DNA of 64,000 nucleotides from contig NZ_JABBCQ020000011.1 in the NCBI RefSeq assembly GCF_012844455.2, positions 62,001 through 126,000 of the forward strand, given 5' to 3'. Shown here one piece after another: positions 8,119-21,066 of this stretch. A program made the translations under genes and the position numbers. Positions within the stretch are counted from its first letter, which is position 1. Each line of letters opens with the position of its first letter. Source of the stretch: Comamonas suwonensis. Its GTDB lineage: Bacteria; Pseudomonadota; Gammaproteobacteria; Burkholderiales; Burkholderiaceae_C. The notes under the pieces are model-generated. The model was given only the letters and a program-made list of their open reading frames with translations. It searched no databases and was not told where the DNA came from.

Positions 8119-9120
8119 ATGACTAACTTTGTTCGCCGCAGCGTGCTGAGCTGTGCGCTGGCCGCTGCGCTGCCTGCCGCTTTTTCCCTGAATGCCCAGG
8201 CGGCTGATAAGGCCGATGCGGCGTGGCCCAGCCGTCCTATTCGTCTGGTGGTGTCTTATCCCGCTGGCGGCGTGAGCGATGTCGTGGCTCGTGCTTTGGG
8301 TGAAAAGCTCACCGCCTCGCTGGGTCAGCCAGTGGTGATTGAGAACAAGGCCGGTGCCGGTGGTGCGATTGGTCTGGATCAGGTGGTCAAGTCCAACCCC
8401 GATGGCTATACGCTGGGCTTTTCCTCCATCAGCCCGCTGACGCTGAGCCCGCATCTGGGCAAGCCGCTGTTTGATGCGCAAAAGGACATCACACCCGTGG
8501 TCAGCGTCATGTACTCGCCTGTGCTGCTGCTGGGCACCACGCGGCTGACGGCCAAGAGCTTCCCTGAAATGCTGGCGCAGGCCAAGGCCAACCCCGGCGA
8601 TGTGCGTTGGGCTACGGCCGGTCTGGCATCGTTGGGCCACATCATGCTGGAGCAGATTGCCGACCAGTCCAAGACCCAGATCACGCATGTGCCTTACAAG
8701 GGCGGCGGCCAGCAGCTCAATGACGGCCTGAGCGCGCAGTTTGAAGTGCTGTCTACCAACGCCGGCCCGGCCGTGATGCAGCACATCAAGGCTGGCAAGT
8801 TCAAGGCGCTGGCTGTGGGCGCGCCTTCGCGCCTGGATTCGCTGCCGCAAGTGCCTACACTGGCTGAGCTGGGCTACAAGAACGCCAACACGACCTCGGT
8901 CTTTGGTATCTTTGCCCCCGCCGGTGTGCCCGCCCCCGTGCTGGCCCGCCTGAACGCCGAGGTGAACAAGGTGCTGGCGCTGCCTGAAATGCGCCAGCGC
9001 CTTGAGGCGACGGACAACGTGCCCACAGGTGGCAAGGCGGCTGACTTTGCCAAGCAGATCGAGGCGGAGTCCAAGGCCAATGCACACATCATCAAGGCAG
9101 CCAAGATTCAGCTGAACTGA
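8119..9120 (+). CDS. Bug family (TctC-like) periplasmic solute-binding protein
   Basis: 333-residue secreted binding protein, a second member of the family found at 3815. The signal peptide ends near residue 28 (NAQAADKAD), followed by RPIRLVVSYPAGGVSDVVARAL, the Bug signature split across the first beta strand and helix. Further on are NPDGYTLGF and THVPYKGGGQQ. The substrate is probably an organic or aromatic acid. It has no membrane components nearby and is separately transcribed, ending in a strong hairpin at 9153. Its sequence differs enough from the 3815 protein to be a separate family member, not a recent duplicate. Confidence 0.93.
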   Translation: MTNFVRRSVLSCALAAALPAAFSLNAQAADKADAAWPSRPIRLVVSYPAGGVSDVVARALGEKLTASLGQPVVIENKAGAGGAIGLDQVVKSNPDGYTLGFSSISPLTLSPHLGKPLFDAQKDITPVVSVMYSPVLLLGTTRLTAKSFPEMLAQAKANPGDVRWATAGLASLGHIMLEQIADQSKTQITHVPYKGGGQQLNDGLSAQFEVLSTNAGPAVMQHIKAGKFKALAVGAPSRLDSLPQVPTLAELGYKNANTTSVFGIFAPAGVPAPVLARLNAEVNKVLALPEMRQRLEATDNVPTGGKAADFAKQIEAESKANAHIIKAAKIQLN

Positions 9121-9152
9121 TAAGTAAAACGATAGCGCCTTGCGCTTGAATG

Positions 9153-9189
9153 AAAAGGGCTTGCGGCCGATTTAGCCGCAAGCCCTTTT
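9153..9189 (+). terminator. Strong terminator hairpin between Bug and EAL/HDOD genes
   Basis: AAAAGGGCTTGCGGC and GCCGCAAGCCCTTTT form a 15-bp perfect stem with a 7-base loop. With A and T tracts on the two sides it can work in both directions, serving the converging genes 8119-9120 and 9223-10521. Confidence 0.9.
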
Positions 9190-9222
9190 GTCTATGTGCG
9201 CTAGAAGCTCACATTTTGATAG

Positions 9223-10521
9223 TCAAGCTCCTTCGCTGATCAGGCTGTCAGCCCAACTCAGGGCCTGCAGGTGGGCCCAGTTGACCTGATGGTTGGACAG
9301 GTGCAGCGCATTGGCGGCCTGTGCAAAGGCCGCTTCGTCGCCCGATTCGCAGGCGCGCGTCAGGTCGAGGAAGGGGGCGAACACGCCCTTGTTGTGCACC
9401 AGTGCATCGACGACGGATTGCGGCAGTGCCACGGATTCCAGTGCCTTGACGATGGGCTGGCCCAGCATCACGTCGAGCAGCGAGAACACGCCGACCACAA
9501 AAGCATGGTCGCTTTCCTCGGGGGGCAGTAGCTCGGCGCTCAGCAGTTCCATCAGGCGGCCGCGCACCACGGCGGTCTGGCCCACGGCGGGCGGCGTACC
9601 GCCTGCACGCGAGGTGGTCAGCAGCAGTGCCGCCCAGCGGAACAGCTTTTTGAGGCCCAGAATCATCACTGCATGGCGAAAGGATGTGACCTCGCAGGAC
9701 AGGCCAAAGCCCGAGCTGTTGATGAAGCGCAGCAGGTTGAAGGACAGCGTGGGGTCCTTCTTGAGCAGCTCTTCAATCTCTTCGGTACTGGCCTGCTGGC
9801 GCACGAGGTTGATGAGCTGAATGATGGTCGCCTGCGTGGGCCGAATGGTGCGCGCCTGCACCACCTGGGGCTGGGCGAACCAGTAGCCCTGGAACAGTTT
9901 GATGCCCAGGCCGAGCATGTGATCAAACTGCTCGGCGGTTTCGACCTTCTCGGCCACGATCTGAGCGCGGGTGTAGGTCTGAGCAAACTTCACCAGCTTT
10001 TCGGCGTGCTCCAGTCCGAAGGCCTGCATGTCCAGTTTGACGAAGGAGGCCATGGGCAGCCACGACGCGTAGTTGCGGCGCAGCAGGTTCTGATCGAACG
10101 CCAGACGAAAGCCGCGCTGGCGCAGGGCGTTGAAGGTGGGCAGGCAGGCCTCGATGCTCTCCGGCGAGGCATCGGCAGGCAGGGCCGGCACTTCCAGTAC
10201 CACGCGATCGGGGTGAATCAGCTCCAGATGGCCGCCACTGAGGCTTTCATGCGTGCAGTTGATGAAGACCGTCTTTTTGCCCACCAGCGCTTCGGCGCCT
10301 GCGTACGACAGGGCGTTGAACAGCAGTGCAGCATCAGAGGCGGCGGTGTGCGCGTTGTGCGAGACGGAGCGGTCAAACAGCTCGTAGCCGAACACATCCC
10401 GTTTTTCATCAACGATGGCCTGACGCGCAATGCTGGCGATGTTGGCATCGTCTTTGTCCGTGCTTGGGTCAGCGGGCTGAGGCAGGTCGGAGGTGTCTGA
10501 GGTTTCCATGGTTGCTATCAA
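9223..10521 (-). CDS. EAL/HDOD (YuxH-type) signalling protein, degenerate EAL
   Basis: 432-residue protein with an N-terminal EAL-like domain (about 35-240) and a C-terminal HDOD domain (about 245-430). The EAL signature is reduced to GYELFDRS. The DDFG loop expected before the KLD strand is replaced by FDQNLLRRNY, so c-di-GMP hydrolysis is unlikely and the domain may only bind or scaffold. The HDOD part has LLKKDPTLSFNLLRFINS, a typical start of this family of regulatory, catalytically dead HD-like folds. It lies just downstream of a paralogue (10543-11802), 21 bases away, probably in the same transcript. Confidence 0.9.
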   Translation of the reverse strand: MIATMETSDTSDLPQPADPSTDKDDANIASIARQAIVDEKRDVFGYELFDRSVSHNAHTAASDAALLFNALSYAGAEALVGKKTVFINCTHESLSGGHLELIHPDRVVLEVPALPADASPESIEACLPTFNALRQRGFRLAFDQNLLRRNYASWLPMASFVKLDMQAFGLEHAEKLVKFAQTYTRAQIVAEKVETAEQFDHMLGLGIKLFQGYWFAQPQVVQARTIRPTQATIIQLINLVRQQASTEEIEELLKKDPTLSFNLLRFINSSGFGLSCEVTSFRHAVMILGLKKLFRWAALLLTTSRAGGTPPAVGQTAVVRGRLMELLSAELLPPEESDHAFVVGVFSLLDVMLGQPIVKALESVALPQSVVDALVHNKGVFAPFLDLTRACESGDEAAFAQAANALHLSNHQVNWAHLQALSWADSLISEGA

Positions 10522-10542
10522 TAGGGTGTGTGCTGTGCTCTG

Positions 10543-11802
10543 TCAATCGGACAGGCACTCCGTCCAACTCAGTGCCTGCAGGTGGGCCTGGTTGATGTCG
10601 TTGTGTTCCAGCTCAAGGCTGTCAGCGCTGCGGTCAAACTGATCCAGGTCCTGGCTCTCGCAGGCTTGCGTGAGGATGAGCAGCTCACCCAGAATGCCTT
10701 CGTGGCGCAGCAGGGCGGCAGAGACGGCCTCGGATACGGGAATCAGCGCCAGAGCCGCGGGCAGAGGCATGTTCAGCATGCGGTCGAGCATGGAGAACAT
10801 ACCGCAGATAAAGGCCAGGTCGGTATCGGTCTCTGTCAGCGAATGTTTGGCCAGCAGCTCCATCAGGCGCCCGCGAATCACAGCGGTCTGGCCTACGGCG
10901 GGCGGTGGACCCCCTTCGCGGGCGGCCGTCAGCAGCATGGCCGCCCAGCGGAACAGCTTGTTCATGCCGAGCAGCATGACGGCTTGCTTGAACGAGGTGA
11001 TCTCGCGGTGCGCGCCAAAGCTGGCTGAGTTGATGAGGCGCAACAGGTTGAAGGCCAGTGCTGCGTCTTTTTTCAGAACTTCTTCAATCGCATCGGTGCT
11101 GGCTTGCTCGCGCACGAGGGTCAGCAGCTGAATGATGCTTTGCTGTGAGGGGGTGAGCAGGCGGGTTTGCATCACCGTGGGGCGTGCAAACCAGAAGCCT
11201 TGAAACAGCTCGATGCCAAGGCGTTGGCCCAGGTCGTGCTGCAGCGCGCTTTCCACCTTCTCGGCAATCAGTTCGGCACGGGAGTGGCGGCTGGCAAATT
11301 TGACCAGTACTGTCAGCTGGGCCGGGGCCAGAGCCGACAGGTCCAGCTTGATGTAATCGGCCAGCGGCAGCCAGGCCGAATATTCAGACTCCAGCACCGT
11401 ATGGTTGAAGGCCAGGTGAAAGCCTTGATCCTTGAGGGCCAGCAGTGTGGGCAGGCGTGCCGCGACTTCGTGAATGGCTGCGTGGCCCAGCGGGGGAATT
11501 TCCAGCACCACCTTGTCGGCGGGCAACAGCTCCAGGTGCTCGCCGGTCAGACCTTCATGCGTGCAGTTCACAAACATGAGCTTGGTGCCCACCAAGTCTT
11601 CTTCGCCCGCGTGCGTGAGGGCGGCAAAGATCAGCGTCGCATCGGACGACATGGTGTGGTCGTAAGGCGAGCGCGAGCGGTTGAACAACTCATAGCCAAT
11701 GATTTGCTGCAGCCCATTGACGATGGGCTGGCGGGCAATCATGCCTTTGGACAGGTTGCGCGAGGGGGCGAAAGCCGTGTCCTTTAGGGTTTGTTCACTC
11801 AT
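10543..11802 (-). CDS. EAL/HDOD (YuxH-type) signalling protein, paralogue
   Basis: 419-residue paralogue of the next gene with the same plan: degenerate EAL domain (about 20-225) and HDOD domain (about 230-419). Matching landmarks are GYELFNRS, FVNCTHEGLTGEHLEL, KLDLSAL, LIAEKVESA and LLKKDAALAFNLLRLINS. The position of the DDFG loop reads FNHTVLESEYS, again without catalytic acids. The pair looks like an old tandem duplication, since both domains have diverged clearly. As the first gene it is expected to carry the promoter in the gap before 11966. Roles of this family include motility, biofilm and cell-cycle control; the role here is unknown. Confidence 0.9.
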   Translation of the reverse strand: MSEQTLKDTAFAPSRNLSKGMIARQPIVNGLQQIIGYELFNRSRSPYDHTMSSDATLIFAALTHAGEEDLVGTKLMFVNCTHEGLTGEHLELLPADKVVLEIPPLGHAAIHEVAARLPTLLALKDQGFHLAFNHTVLESEYSAWLPLADYIKLDLSALAPAQLTVLVKFASRHSRAELIAEKVESALQHDLGQRLGIELFQGFWFARPTVMQTRLLTPSQQSIIQLLTLVREQASTDAIEEVLKKDAALAFNLLRLINSASFGAHREITSFKQAVMLLGMNKLFRWAAMLLTAAREGGPPPAVGQTAVIRGRLMELLAKHSLTETDTDLAFICGMFSMLDRMLNMPLPAALALIPVSEAVSAALLRHEGILGELLILTQACESQDLDQFDRSADSLELEHNDINQAHLQALSWTECLSD

Positions 11803-11965
11803 CTGTACATGCCATCTGTTGGTGAGGAAAAGTTGGCTTTGCTCGTTGCTGTAAGAATGAGCCGATCATAGTGTCAGCTTTGAGCGTGTGGGGCTTTTGC
11901 GCCAACAACTTGGGCTGAAGGGGTGTAACAGCTCAAAAAACTTGATTCGAGTCAAGAAAGATGAC

Positions 11966-12772
11966 TCAATTTTGTTTGAGCCAGTCCATCTCCGTCACCG
12001 TAAAGCCTGCGGCAAGGCGCGCACTTTCGTTGAAGGGCGGGCGCATGCGCGGTGCCTCGTAGCGGGTTGCCAGTTCCTGATACAGCGGAACGGGGTCCCG
12101 TCCATCTTTCTCGCACAGCCAGCGGTACCAGTGGTTGCCGATGGCGACATGGCCCACTTCCTCGCGCAAGATGATGTCCAGAATCTCTACAGCTGCCAGT
12201 GCATCGGGTGCATGGGTGTTGCGCAGCTTGTTCTGAATTTGCGGCGTGGCGTCAAGACCACGGGCCTCCATCGTTCTGGGTACCAGTGCCATACGGGCGG
12301 TAATGTCGCCCGCCGTTTTCTCGCACATGGTCCACTGACCCTGATGGGCGGGGTAGTCGCCATAGTCCTTGCCATGGCACTGCTGCAGGTGCTCGCGCAG
12401 CAGGCGGAAATGCTTGGCTTCCTCGGCCGCAACCTGCAGCCAGTCGTAGTAATACTGCTGGGGCATGCCGTCAAAACGCCATACCGCATCCAGCGCCAGA
12501 TTGATGGCGTTGAATTCGATATGCGCAATGGCGTGGATGAGAATGGCCCGCCCCTCTGGTGTGGCGGGTGAGCGGCGACCGACTTCCGTGTGGTGCTTGA
12601 GCTCGGGCCTGGCCGGGCGGCCCGGCAGCTCAGATTCGGGGACAGGCAGCGCAGGCGCGGTATCTGCTATCGAATAAAGAGCTTTTTGCGCATACAGATC
12701 AAGGGCTGCAGCGGCTTTTTGTTCTGGGTCTGAAAAGCACAAGACCTCTAGCGCGCGATGACGTAACTCCAT
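11966..12772 (-). CDS. DUF455 ferritin-like domain protein
   Basis: 268-residue protein of the DUF455 family, a ferritin-like four-helix fold of unknown function. Helical metal-ligand-type segments are visible: HAIAHIEFNAINLALDA, then VAAEEAKHFRLLREHL and ILREEVGHVAIGNHWY, with the E/H spacing of di-iron proteins. The ATG at 12772 gives MELRHRALEVL, the usual start of the family. An upstream ATG at 12838 would overlap the divergent carbonic anhydrase gene. The segment around residues 20-37 is encoded by DNA resembling the local interspersed repeat (12664-12712). Confidence 0.85.
   Translation of the reverse strand: MELRHRALEVLCFSDPEQKAAAALDLYAQKALYSIADTAPALPVPESELPGRPARPELKHHTEVGRRSPATPEGRAILIHAIAHIEFNAINLALDAVWRFDGMPQQYYYDWLQVAAEEAKHFRLLREHLQQCHGKDYGDYPAHQGQWTMCEKTAGDITARMALVPRTMEARGLDATPQIQNKLRNTHAPDALAAVEILDIILREEVGHVAIGNHWYRWLCEKDGRDPVPLYQELATRYEAPRMRPPFNESARLAAGFTVTEMDWLKQN
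12664..12712. repeat. Possible degenerate interspersed repeat inside DUF455 gene
   Basis: CTGCTATCGAATAAAGAGC followed by GATCAAGGGCTGCAGC resembles the repeat copies in nearby intergenic DNA, but here it is translated as a variable N-terminal segment. The match is loose and judged by eye. Confidence 0.35.
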
Positions 12773-12831
12773 CCCTACAATTCTAGGTTGTTGAGAGAAG
12801 TAAGAAGTCATAAACCACGGAGACAAAACAC

Positions 12832-13356
12832 ATGGCAATTTACGAACTGGATGGCGTGGCGCCCGAGATCGATGAGTCCGCCTGGGTGGCGGACAGCGCA
12901 GAGGTCATGGGGCGCGTCACGCTGGGCAAAGATGCCAGCGTCTGGTTCGGCACCGTGATCCGTGGTGATACCGACAGCATCACCATCGGCGAGGGCTCCA
13001 ATATTCAGGATGCCAGCGTGCTGCATGCCGATATGGGCAAGCCGCTGAACGTGGGTTGCAATGTGACGGTTGGCCACCAAGTAATGCTGCATGGCTGCAC
13101 GATTGGCGATGGCTCGCTCATCGGCATTGGTGCTGTGGTGCTCAATGGCGCAAAAATTGGCAAAAATTGCCTGGTTGGCGCAGGTTCGCTGGTGACGGAG
13201 GGCAAGGAATTTCCTGACGGATCCATGATTTTGGGCAGCCCCGCCAAGGCCGTGCGTGCGTTGTCGCCAGAGCAGATCGAAGGTCTGCGCCAAAGCGCCA
13301 AAAATTATGTGTTGAATGCACGTCGCTTCAAGAGCGGCTTGCGCAAGCTGGGTTGA
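12832..13356 (+). CDS. Gamma carbonic anhydrase family protein (YrdA-like)
   Basis: 174-residue left-handed beta-helix protein built of hexapeptide repeats (about 20-150). The three zinc histidines of gamma carbonic anhydrases are present at H65 (LHADMG), H82 and H87 (GHQVMLHGC), as in the YrdA/PaaY group. Carbonic anhydrase activity of that group is variable, so the reaction is not certain. It is divergent from the DUF455 gene. Its stop TGA (13354-13356) is followed after 32 bases by the hslO start, suggesting a two-gene operon. Confidence 0.93.
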   Translation: MAIYELDGVAPEIDESAWVADSAEVMGRVTLGKDASVWFGTVIRGDTDSITIGEGSNIQDASVLHADMGKPLNVGCNVTVGHQVMLHGCTIGDGSLIGIGAVVLNGAKIGKNCLVGAGSLVTEGKEFPDGSMILGSPAKAVRALSPEQIEGLRQSAKNYVLNARRFKSGLRKLG

Positions 13357-13388
13357 TAGCAGCCCAGCCTTTACCGGGATCTATTAGC

Positions 13389-14396
13389 GTGTCTGAACTG
13401 CATAAATTCATTTTTGACGGCCTGCCCGTGCGTGGTGCCATCGTCCGCCTGACCGATGCCTGGCAGGAAATCCTGCAGCGCCGTGCTGGCAACAGCGAAA
13501 CCGGTGCCTACCCCGAAGCCGTGGCTGCCCTGCTGGGCGAGATGGCTGCTGCCAGCGTGCTCATGCAGTCCAACATCAAGTTCAATGGCGCTCTGGTGTT
13601 CCAGATCATGGGTGACGGCCCCGTCAAGCTGGCCGTGGCTGAAGTGCAGTCCGACCTGAGCCTGCGCGTCACGGCATCGCTGGTGGGCGAGGCCAACTAC
13701 CCGCTCAAAGGTCAGCAGGCTCCGCTGGCGAATCTGGTCAATGCACGCGGTGCAGGCCGTTGTGCTGTCACGCTGGACCCCAAGGACCGCCAGCCCGGGC
13801 AGCAGCCTTATCAAGGCGTGGTGTCATTGAACGATCAAAATGGCGGCCGTTTTGAACGCCTGTCGGATGCTCTGCAGTTCTATATGCAGCAGTCCGAGCA
13901 GCTGGACACCGTGATGGTGCTGGCCGCCAACGATCAGGTCGCCGCAGGCCTGATGCTGCAACGCATGCCTGTGAAGGGCGAAGCCAATCTGTCCGCAGCC
14001 ACCGAAAGCGGTGATGCCGAGCATGATGCCCAGGGTATGAACGAGGAATACAACCGCATCGCCACGCTGGCCTCCAGCCTGAAGCAGGAAGAGCTGCTGA
14101 CGCTGGATGTGGACACCATCTTGCGCCGCCTGTTCTGGGAAGAAAAGCTGCTGCGCTTTGCGCCCCAGGCCGATGAGCTGGCACCCCGCTTTGCCTGCAC
14201 TTGCAGCCGCGAGCGTGTGGGAACCATGCTGGTCTCGCTGGGCGAGAAAGAAGTGGAGTCCGTCTTGGCCGAGCGTGGCCAGATTGAAGTGGGTTGTGAC
14301 TTCTGCGGTCAGCAGTACCACTTTGACCCTATCGATGCGGCGCGCTTGTTCACGGATTTGAAAACCCAGCCTCCAAGCTCTGCTGCGGTGCAATAA
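13389..14396 (+). CDS. hslO: Redox-regulated chaperone Hsp33
   Basis: Cytosolic holdase activated by oxidative unfolding. I chose the GTG at 13389, giving 335 residues beginning (M)SELHKFIFDGLPVRG as in relatives. An in-frame TTG at 13353 overlaps the carbonic anhydrase stop and adds 12 unlikely residues. The N-terminal substrate-binding domain is followed by a helical linker. The C-terminal zinc switch has C270 and C272 (ACTCS) and C303 and C306 (CDFCGQQY), the full CxC plus CxxC set. A strong bidirectional hairpin follows at 14422. Confidence 0.95.
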   Translation: MSELHKFIFDGLPVRGAIVRLTDAWQEILQRRAGNSETGAYPEAVAALLGEMAAASVLMQSNIKFNGALVFQIMGDGPVKLAVAEVQSDLSLRVTASLVGEANYPLKGQQAPLANLVNARGAGRCAVTLDPKDRQPGQQPYQGVVSLNDQNGGRFERLSDALQFYMQQSEQLDTVMVLAANDQVAAGLMLQRMPVKGEANLSAATESGDAEHDAQGMNEEYNRIATLASSLKQEELLTLDVDTILRRLFWEEKLLRFAPQADELAPRFACTCSRERVGTMLVSLGEKEVESVLAERGQIEVGCDFCGQQYHFDPIDAARLFTDLKTQPPSSAAVQ

Positions 14397-14421
14397 GTCG
14401 CTGCAGTAACTTACTGCGGTA

Positions 14422-14457
14422 ACTGAAAAAGGCCAGCGTCAGCTGGCCTTTTTCAGT
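14422..14457. terminator. Bidirectional terminator between hslO and the gene at 14439
   Basis: ACTGAAAAAGGCCAGC and GCTGGCCTTTTTCAGT form a 16-bp perfect stem with a 4-base loop. The left arm is outside and the right arm inside the end of the converging gene, whose stop is at 14439. Confidence 0.9.
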
Positions 14458-14933
14458 TGGGCGAACAGAGCCTGTTCGCATTCAGGGTCGTCGCACTGCT
14501 CGCAGCCCTTGAGGCGCATGCGCGCGCTGGGCTTCCAGGGGTTTTGGGCTGAAATCCAATTCCAATCAGCGTCAGGTGCTACGGATTTTAAAGACTCTGC
14601 GAGCTGCAGCCACTGTGCAGAAGGCTTTCCATACAGCATCACATAAGGCCGCTGCTCTGCGTCCAGCTGCTCTCGCCAGGCGCTGATCTGCCGCGCAATT
14701 GTTGGATCTGCCGGGTCGCTATCGCGCCAGTCTTGGCCTAGCACATACACCAAGGCTTCTTGCGGCCAAGCCTCACTCGCTTGAGGGGCAAGGCATTGCC
14801 ATGCGTTCTGGCTGCCCTTGTTTGCACCTTGCTCCCACGCCTGCAGCAAAGCGTGGGCCATGCTGCGGGACAGCGCATGGGGCATGCCCAGCAGAACGAC
14901 GGTGGGGTAGCGGTGATCAGTCATGAATATCAA
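14439..14933 (-). CDS. Unrecognised small protein with C-terminal Cys cluster
   Basis: 164 residues (or 161 from the ATG at 14924), not recognised. It begins with a hydrophobic strand (PTVVLLGMPHALSRSMAHAL) and has another at EALVYVLGQDW, suggesting an alpha/beta fold. The C-terminus carries a compact cysteine group, CEQCDDPECE, within the last 25 residues, which could bind metal or be redox active. No signal peptide. It sits downstream of ftsB on the same strand, with a hairpin (14936-14960) between, and its 3' end shares the hslO terminator. Confidence 0.65.
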   Translation of the reverse strand: MIFMTDHRYPTVVLLGMPHALSRSMAHALLQAWEQGANKGSQNAWQCLAPQASEAWPQEALVYVLGQDWRDSDPADPTIARQISAWREQLDAEQRPYVMLYGKPSAQWLQLAESLKSVAPDADWNWISAQNPWKPSARMRLKGCEQCDDPECEQALFAQLKKAS

Positions 14934-14935
14934 TG

Positions 14936-14960
14936 AAAAAGCCAGCGCAAGGCTGGCTTT
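14936..14960 (-). terminator. Terminator after ftsB
   Basis: AAAGCCAGC and GCTGGCTTT form a stem with a short loop. On the minus strand it is followed by a T run (TTTTC) and lies 24 bases after the ftsB stop. Confidence 0.7.
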
Positions 14961-14983
14961 GAATGCTGCGGGGCGGGCCGTGG

Positions 14984-15262
14984 TCAGCGCTTGGAAACCT
15001 GAATATAGATTTCATTGGGCTTGACCATGCCCAGCTCGTAGCGGGCTTTTTCTTCCACGGTCGACAGGCCGTCCTTCAAGTCATTGACTTCAGACTCCAG
15101 TCTGTCGTTTTCAGATTTTTCCAGGGCATTGGCGGCGTACTGCTCCTGAATCTGCTGATGCAGATCCTGCACATAGGCCATGCTCCCATTGCCCAGCCAG
15201 AGCTGGGCATGAATGGCGGCCAGAAGAACCAGCAGAGTGACGCAGACGACGCGGTTAACCAT
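14984..15262 (-). CDS. ftsB: Cell division protein FtsB
   Basis: 92-residue divisome protein that joins FtsL and FtsQ and helps activate septal peptidoglycan synthesis. It has one N-terminal membrane segment (about 3-19, VVCVTLLVLLAAIHAQLWLG), then a coiled coil (about 27-65). The conserved YELGMVKPNEIYIQV near the C-terminus matches the usual ARxELGMVKPGE motif. It lies 76 bases downstream of eno, the standard order in betaproteobacteria (pyrG-kdsA-eno-ftsB). Confidence 0.93.
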   Translation of the reverse strand: MVNRVVCVTLLVLLAAIHAQLWLGNGSMAYVQDLHQQIQEQYAANALEKSENDRLESEVNDLKDGLSTVEEKARYELGMVKPNEIYIQVSKR

Positions 15263-15338
15263 AAAAAAACCTGGTGGAAACAGGAGAAGCGCCGCAGCCG
15301 AAAATCGGTTGCTGGGCGCTTACTCTTAGCCCTGCACT

Positions 15339-16673
<1,335 letters not shown>

Positions 16674-16683
16674 TTATGAAATC

Positions 16684-16730
16684 ACGCCCAAGCGCTTGAG
16701 CATCAAGCGCAAGCTGCTATTAAAACTTGT
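16684..16730. repeat. Interspersed Comamonadaceae-type repeat, copy 2
   Basis: CAAGCGCTTGAGCATCAAG then CGCAAGCTGCTATTAAAAC, in the eno leader region. It shares the CAAGCGCAAGC(A/T)GCTAT core with the clear copy at 36308. Confidence 0.6.
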
Positions 16731-16893
16731 GAAGCTGGTTGCTTTCCACCTGCTGCGCGCGCCATGCACGCGATCAGTATGAAAGAGGCTGCGGCAGCTA
16801 TTGTGCACAAATTTGACAGGCCGCTTTAGCCTTGACGTGATGCTGTAATCGAGTTTCTTCTTTTTGAATATTGCGGTTACAGGCTTTGGGCAC

Positions 16894-16934
16894 AAAAAAG
16901 GCATGACGCCACGGTTCATCGTGTCAGTCATGCC
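16894..16934 (-). terminator. Terminator after kdsA
   Basis: GGCATGAC and GTCATGCC form an 8-bp stem around a 19-base loop. On the minus strand it is followed directly by TTTTTTG, about 80 bases past the kdsA stop. Confidence 0.75.
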
Positions 16935-17015
16935 GGGGTGCATCATGGGCTTAGACGCCTGGCCGCGGTTTGCGGCGCTCGGTGTGCGTGCGGTTGATGC
17001 GCAGTGCTGTCATGC

Positions 17016-17873
17016 TCAGGCTTCGAAATGGTTTTCGAGGAAACCGTTGCGCTTGGTGATGTCATCCAGTGCCACCAGGGTCTCCAGCAAGGCCTTCATG
17101 TGCTTGAGAGGCACGGCGTTGGGGCCGTCGGAGAGGGCGTTGCTGGGATCAGGATGGGTTTCCATGAACAGACCCGCCACGCCCACGGCCACTGCGGCGC
17201 GGGACAGAACAGGCACCATCTCGCGCATGCCGCCGCTGCTGGTGCCGTTGCCGCCAGGCAGCTGCACGCTGTGGGTGGCGTCAAATACCACGGGAGCGTT
17301 GGTCTCGCGCATGATGGCCAGCGAGCGCATATCGCTAACTAGGTTGTTGTAGCCAAAGCTGGCACCGCGTTCACAGGCGGTGAAGCTGTCAGCAGGCAGA
17401 CCTACTTCGAGGGCGGCAGCGCGGGCTTTGTCGATGACATTCTTCATGTCATGCGGCGCCAGGAACTGGCCCTTTTTGATATTCACGGGTTTGCCGGACT
17501 GGGCCACGGCACGGATGAAATCCGTCTGGCGGCACAGGAAAGCCGGGGTCTGCAGCATGTCCACAATGGACGCTACATAAGGTACTTCTTCGACGGTGTG
17601 CACATCGGTGAGGATGGGCACGTTCAATTCTTTTTTCACCTTGGCCATGATTTCCAGACCCTTTTCCATGCCGGGGCCGCGGAAGCTGGTGCCGGAGGAG
17701 CGGTTGGCCTTGTCAAAGCTGCTCTTGAAGATGAAGTTGATGCCTAGAGAGGCCGTGATTTCTTTCAGTTGCCCAGCCACGTCCATCTGCAGCTGCTCGG
17801 ACTCGACCACACAGGGGCCGGCGATCAGGAAGAAGCGTTTTTCAAGGCCAATGTCAAAGCCGCAGAGTTTCAT
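17016..17873 (-). CDS. kdsA: 3-deoxy-8-phosphooctulonate synthase
   Basis: Condenses phosphoenolpyruvate with arabinose 5-phosphate to Kdo 8-phosphate for lipopolysaccharide inner core. 285 residues, normal length. Motifs are [10 protein letters not shown] near the N-terminus, [12 protein letters not shown] (substrate loop), [21 protein letters not shown], and [12 protein letters not shown] with the catalytic region. The metal-dependent class keeps a Cys here in the IAGPCV motif. It lies downstream of pyrG in the same direction after a 149-base gap holding repeat-like hairpins. Confidence 0.97.
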   Translation of the reverse strand: MKLCGFDIGLEKRFFLIAGPCVVESEQLQMDVAGQLKEITASLGINFIFKSSFDKANRSSGTSFRGPGMEKGLEIMAKVKKELNVPILTDVHTVEEVPYVASIVDMLQTPAFLCRQTDFIRAVAQSGKPVNIKKGQFLAPHDMKNVIDKARAAALEVGLPADSFTACERGASFGYNNLVSDMRSLAIMRETNAPVVFDATHSVQLPGGNGTSSGGMREMVPVLSRAAVAVGVAGLFMETHPDPSNALSDGPNAVPLKHMKALLETLVALDDITKRNGFLENHFEA

Positions 17874-17904
17874 GGTGGGTTCCTTTGTGCACGCATTGCA
17901 TGCT

Positions 17905-17995
17905 TCAAAACTGAAGCTGCTGGCGCTATAAATTGAATGACTTCAGCAGCATTTGATGCTGAAGTCTTCATATTTCAAGCGCTGGCAGCTCCTAT
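17905..17995. repeat. Repeat pair around a hairpin between pyrG and kdsA
   Basis: GAAGCTGCTGGCGCTAT and, inverted, CAAGCGCTGGCAGCTCCTAT flank a hairpin with arms GACTTCAGCA (17939-17948) and TGCTGAAGTC (17957-17966) and an 8-base loop. The flanks match the interspersed repeat of the window. No T run follows, so it is not a standard terminator. Confidence 0.5.
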
Positions 17996-18022
17996 TTCAG
18001 GATTGATTCCAGTGAACGGGAA

Positions 18023-21024
<3,002 letters not shown>

Positions 21025-21066
21025 TCTGGCAGCCCTGACCGAACACTGAGCCCTAGGAACCTGAAC

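Noticed and set aside
16674-16946. 90-codon frame between eno and kdsA
   Set aside because: It runs through a repeat copy and a terminator, and has no family resemblance.
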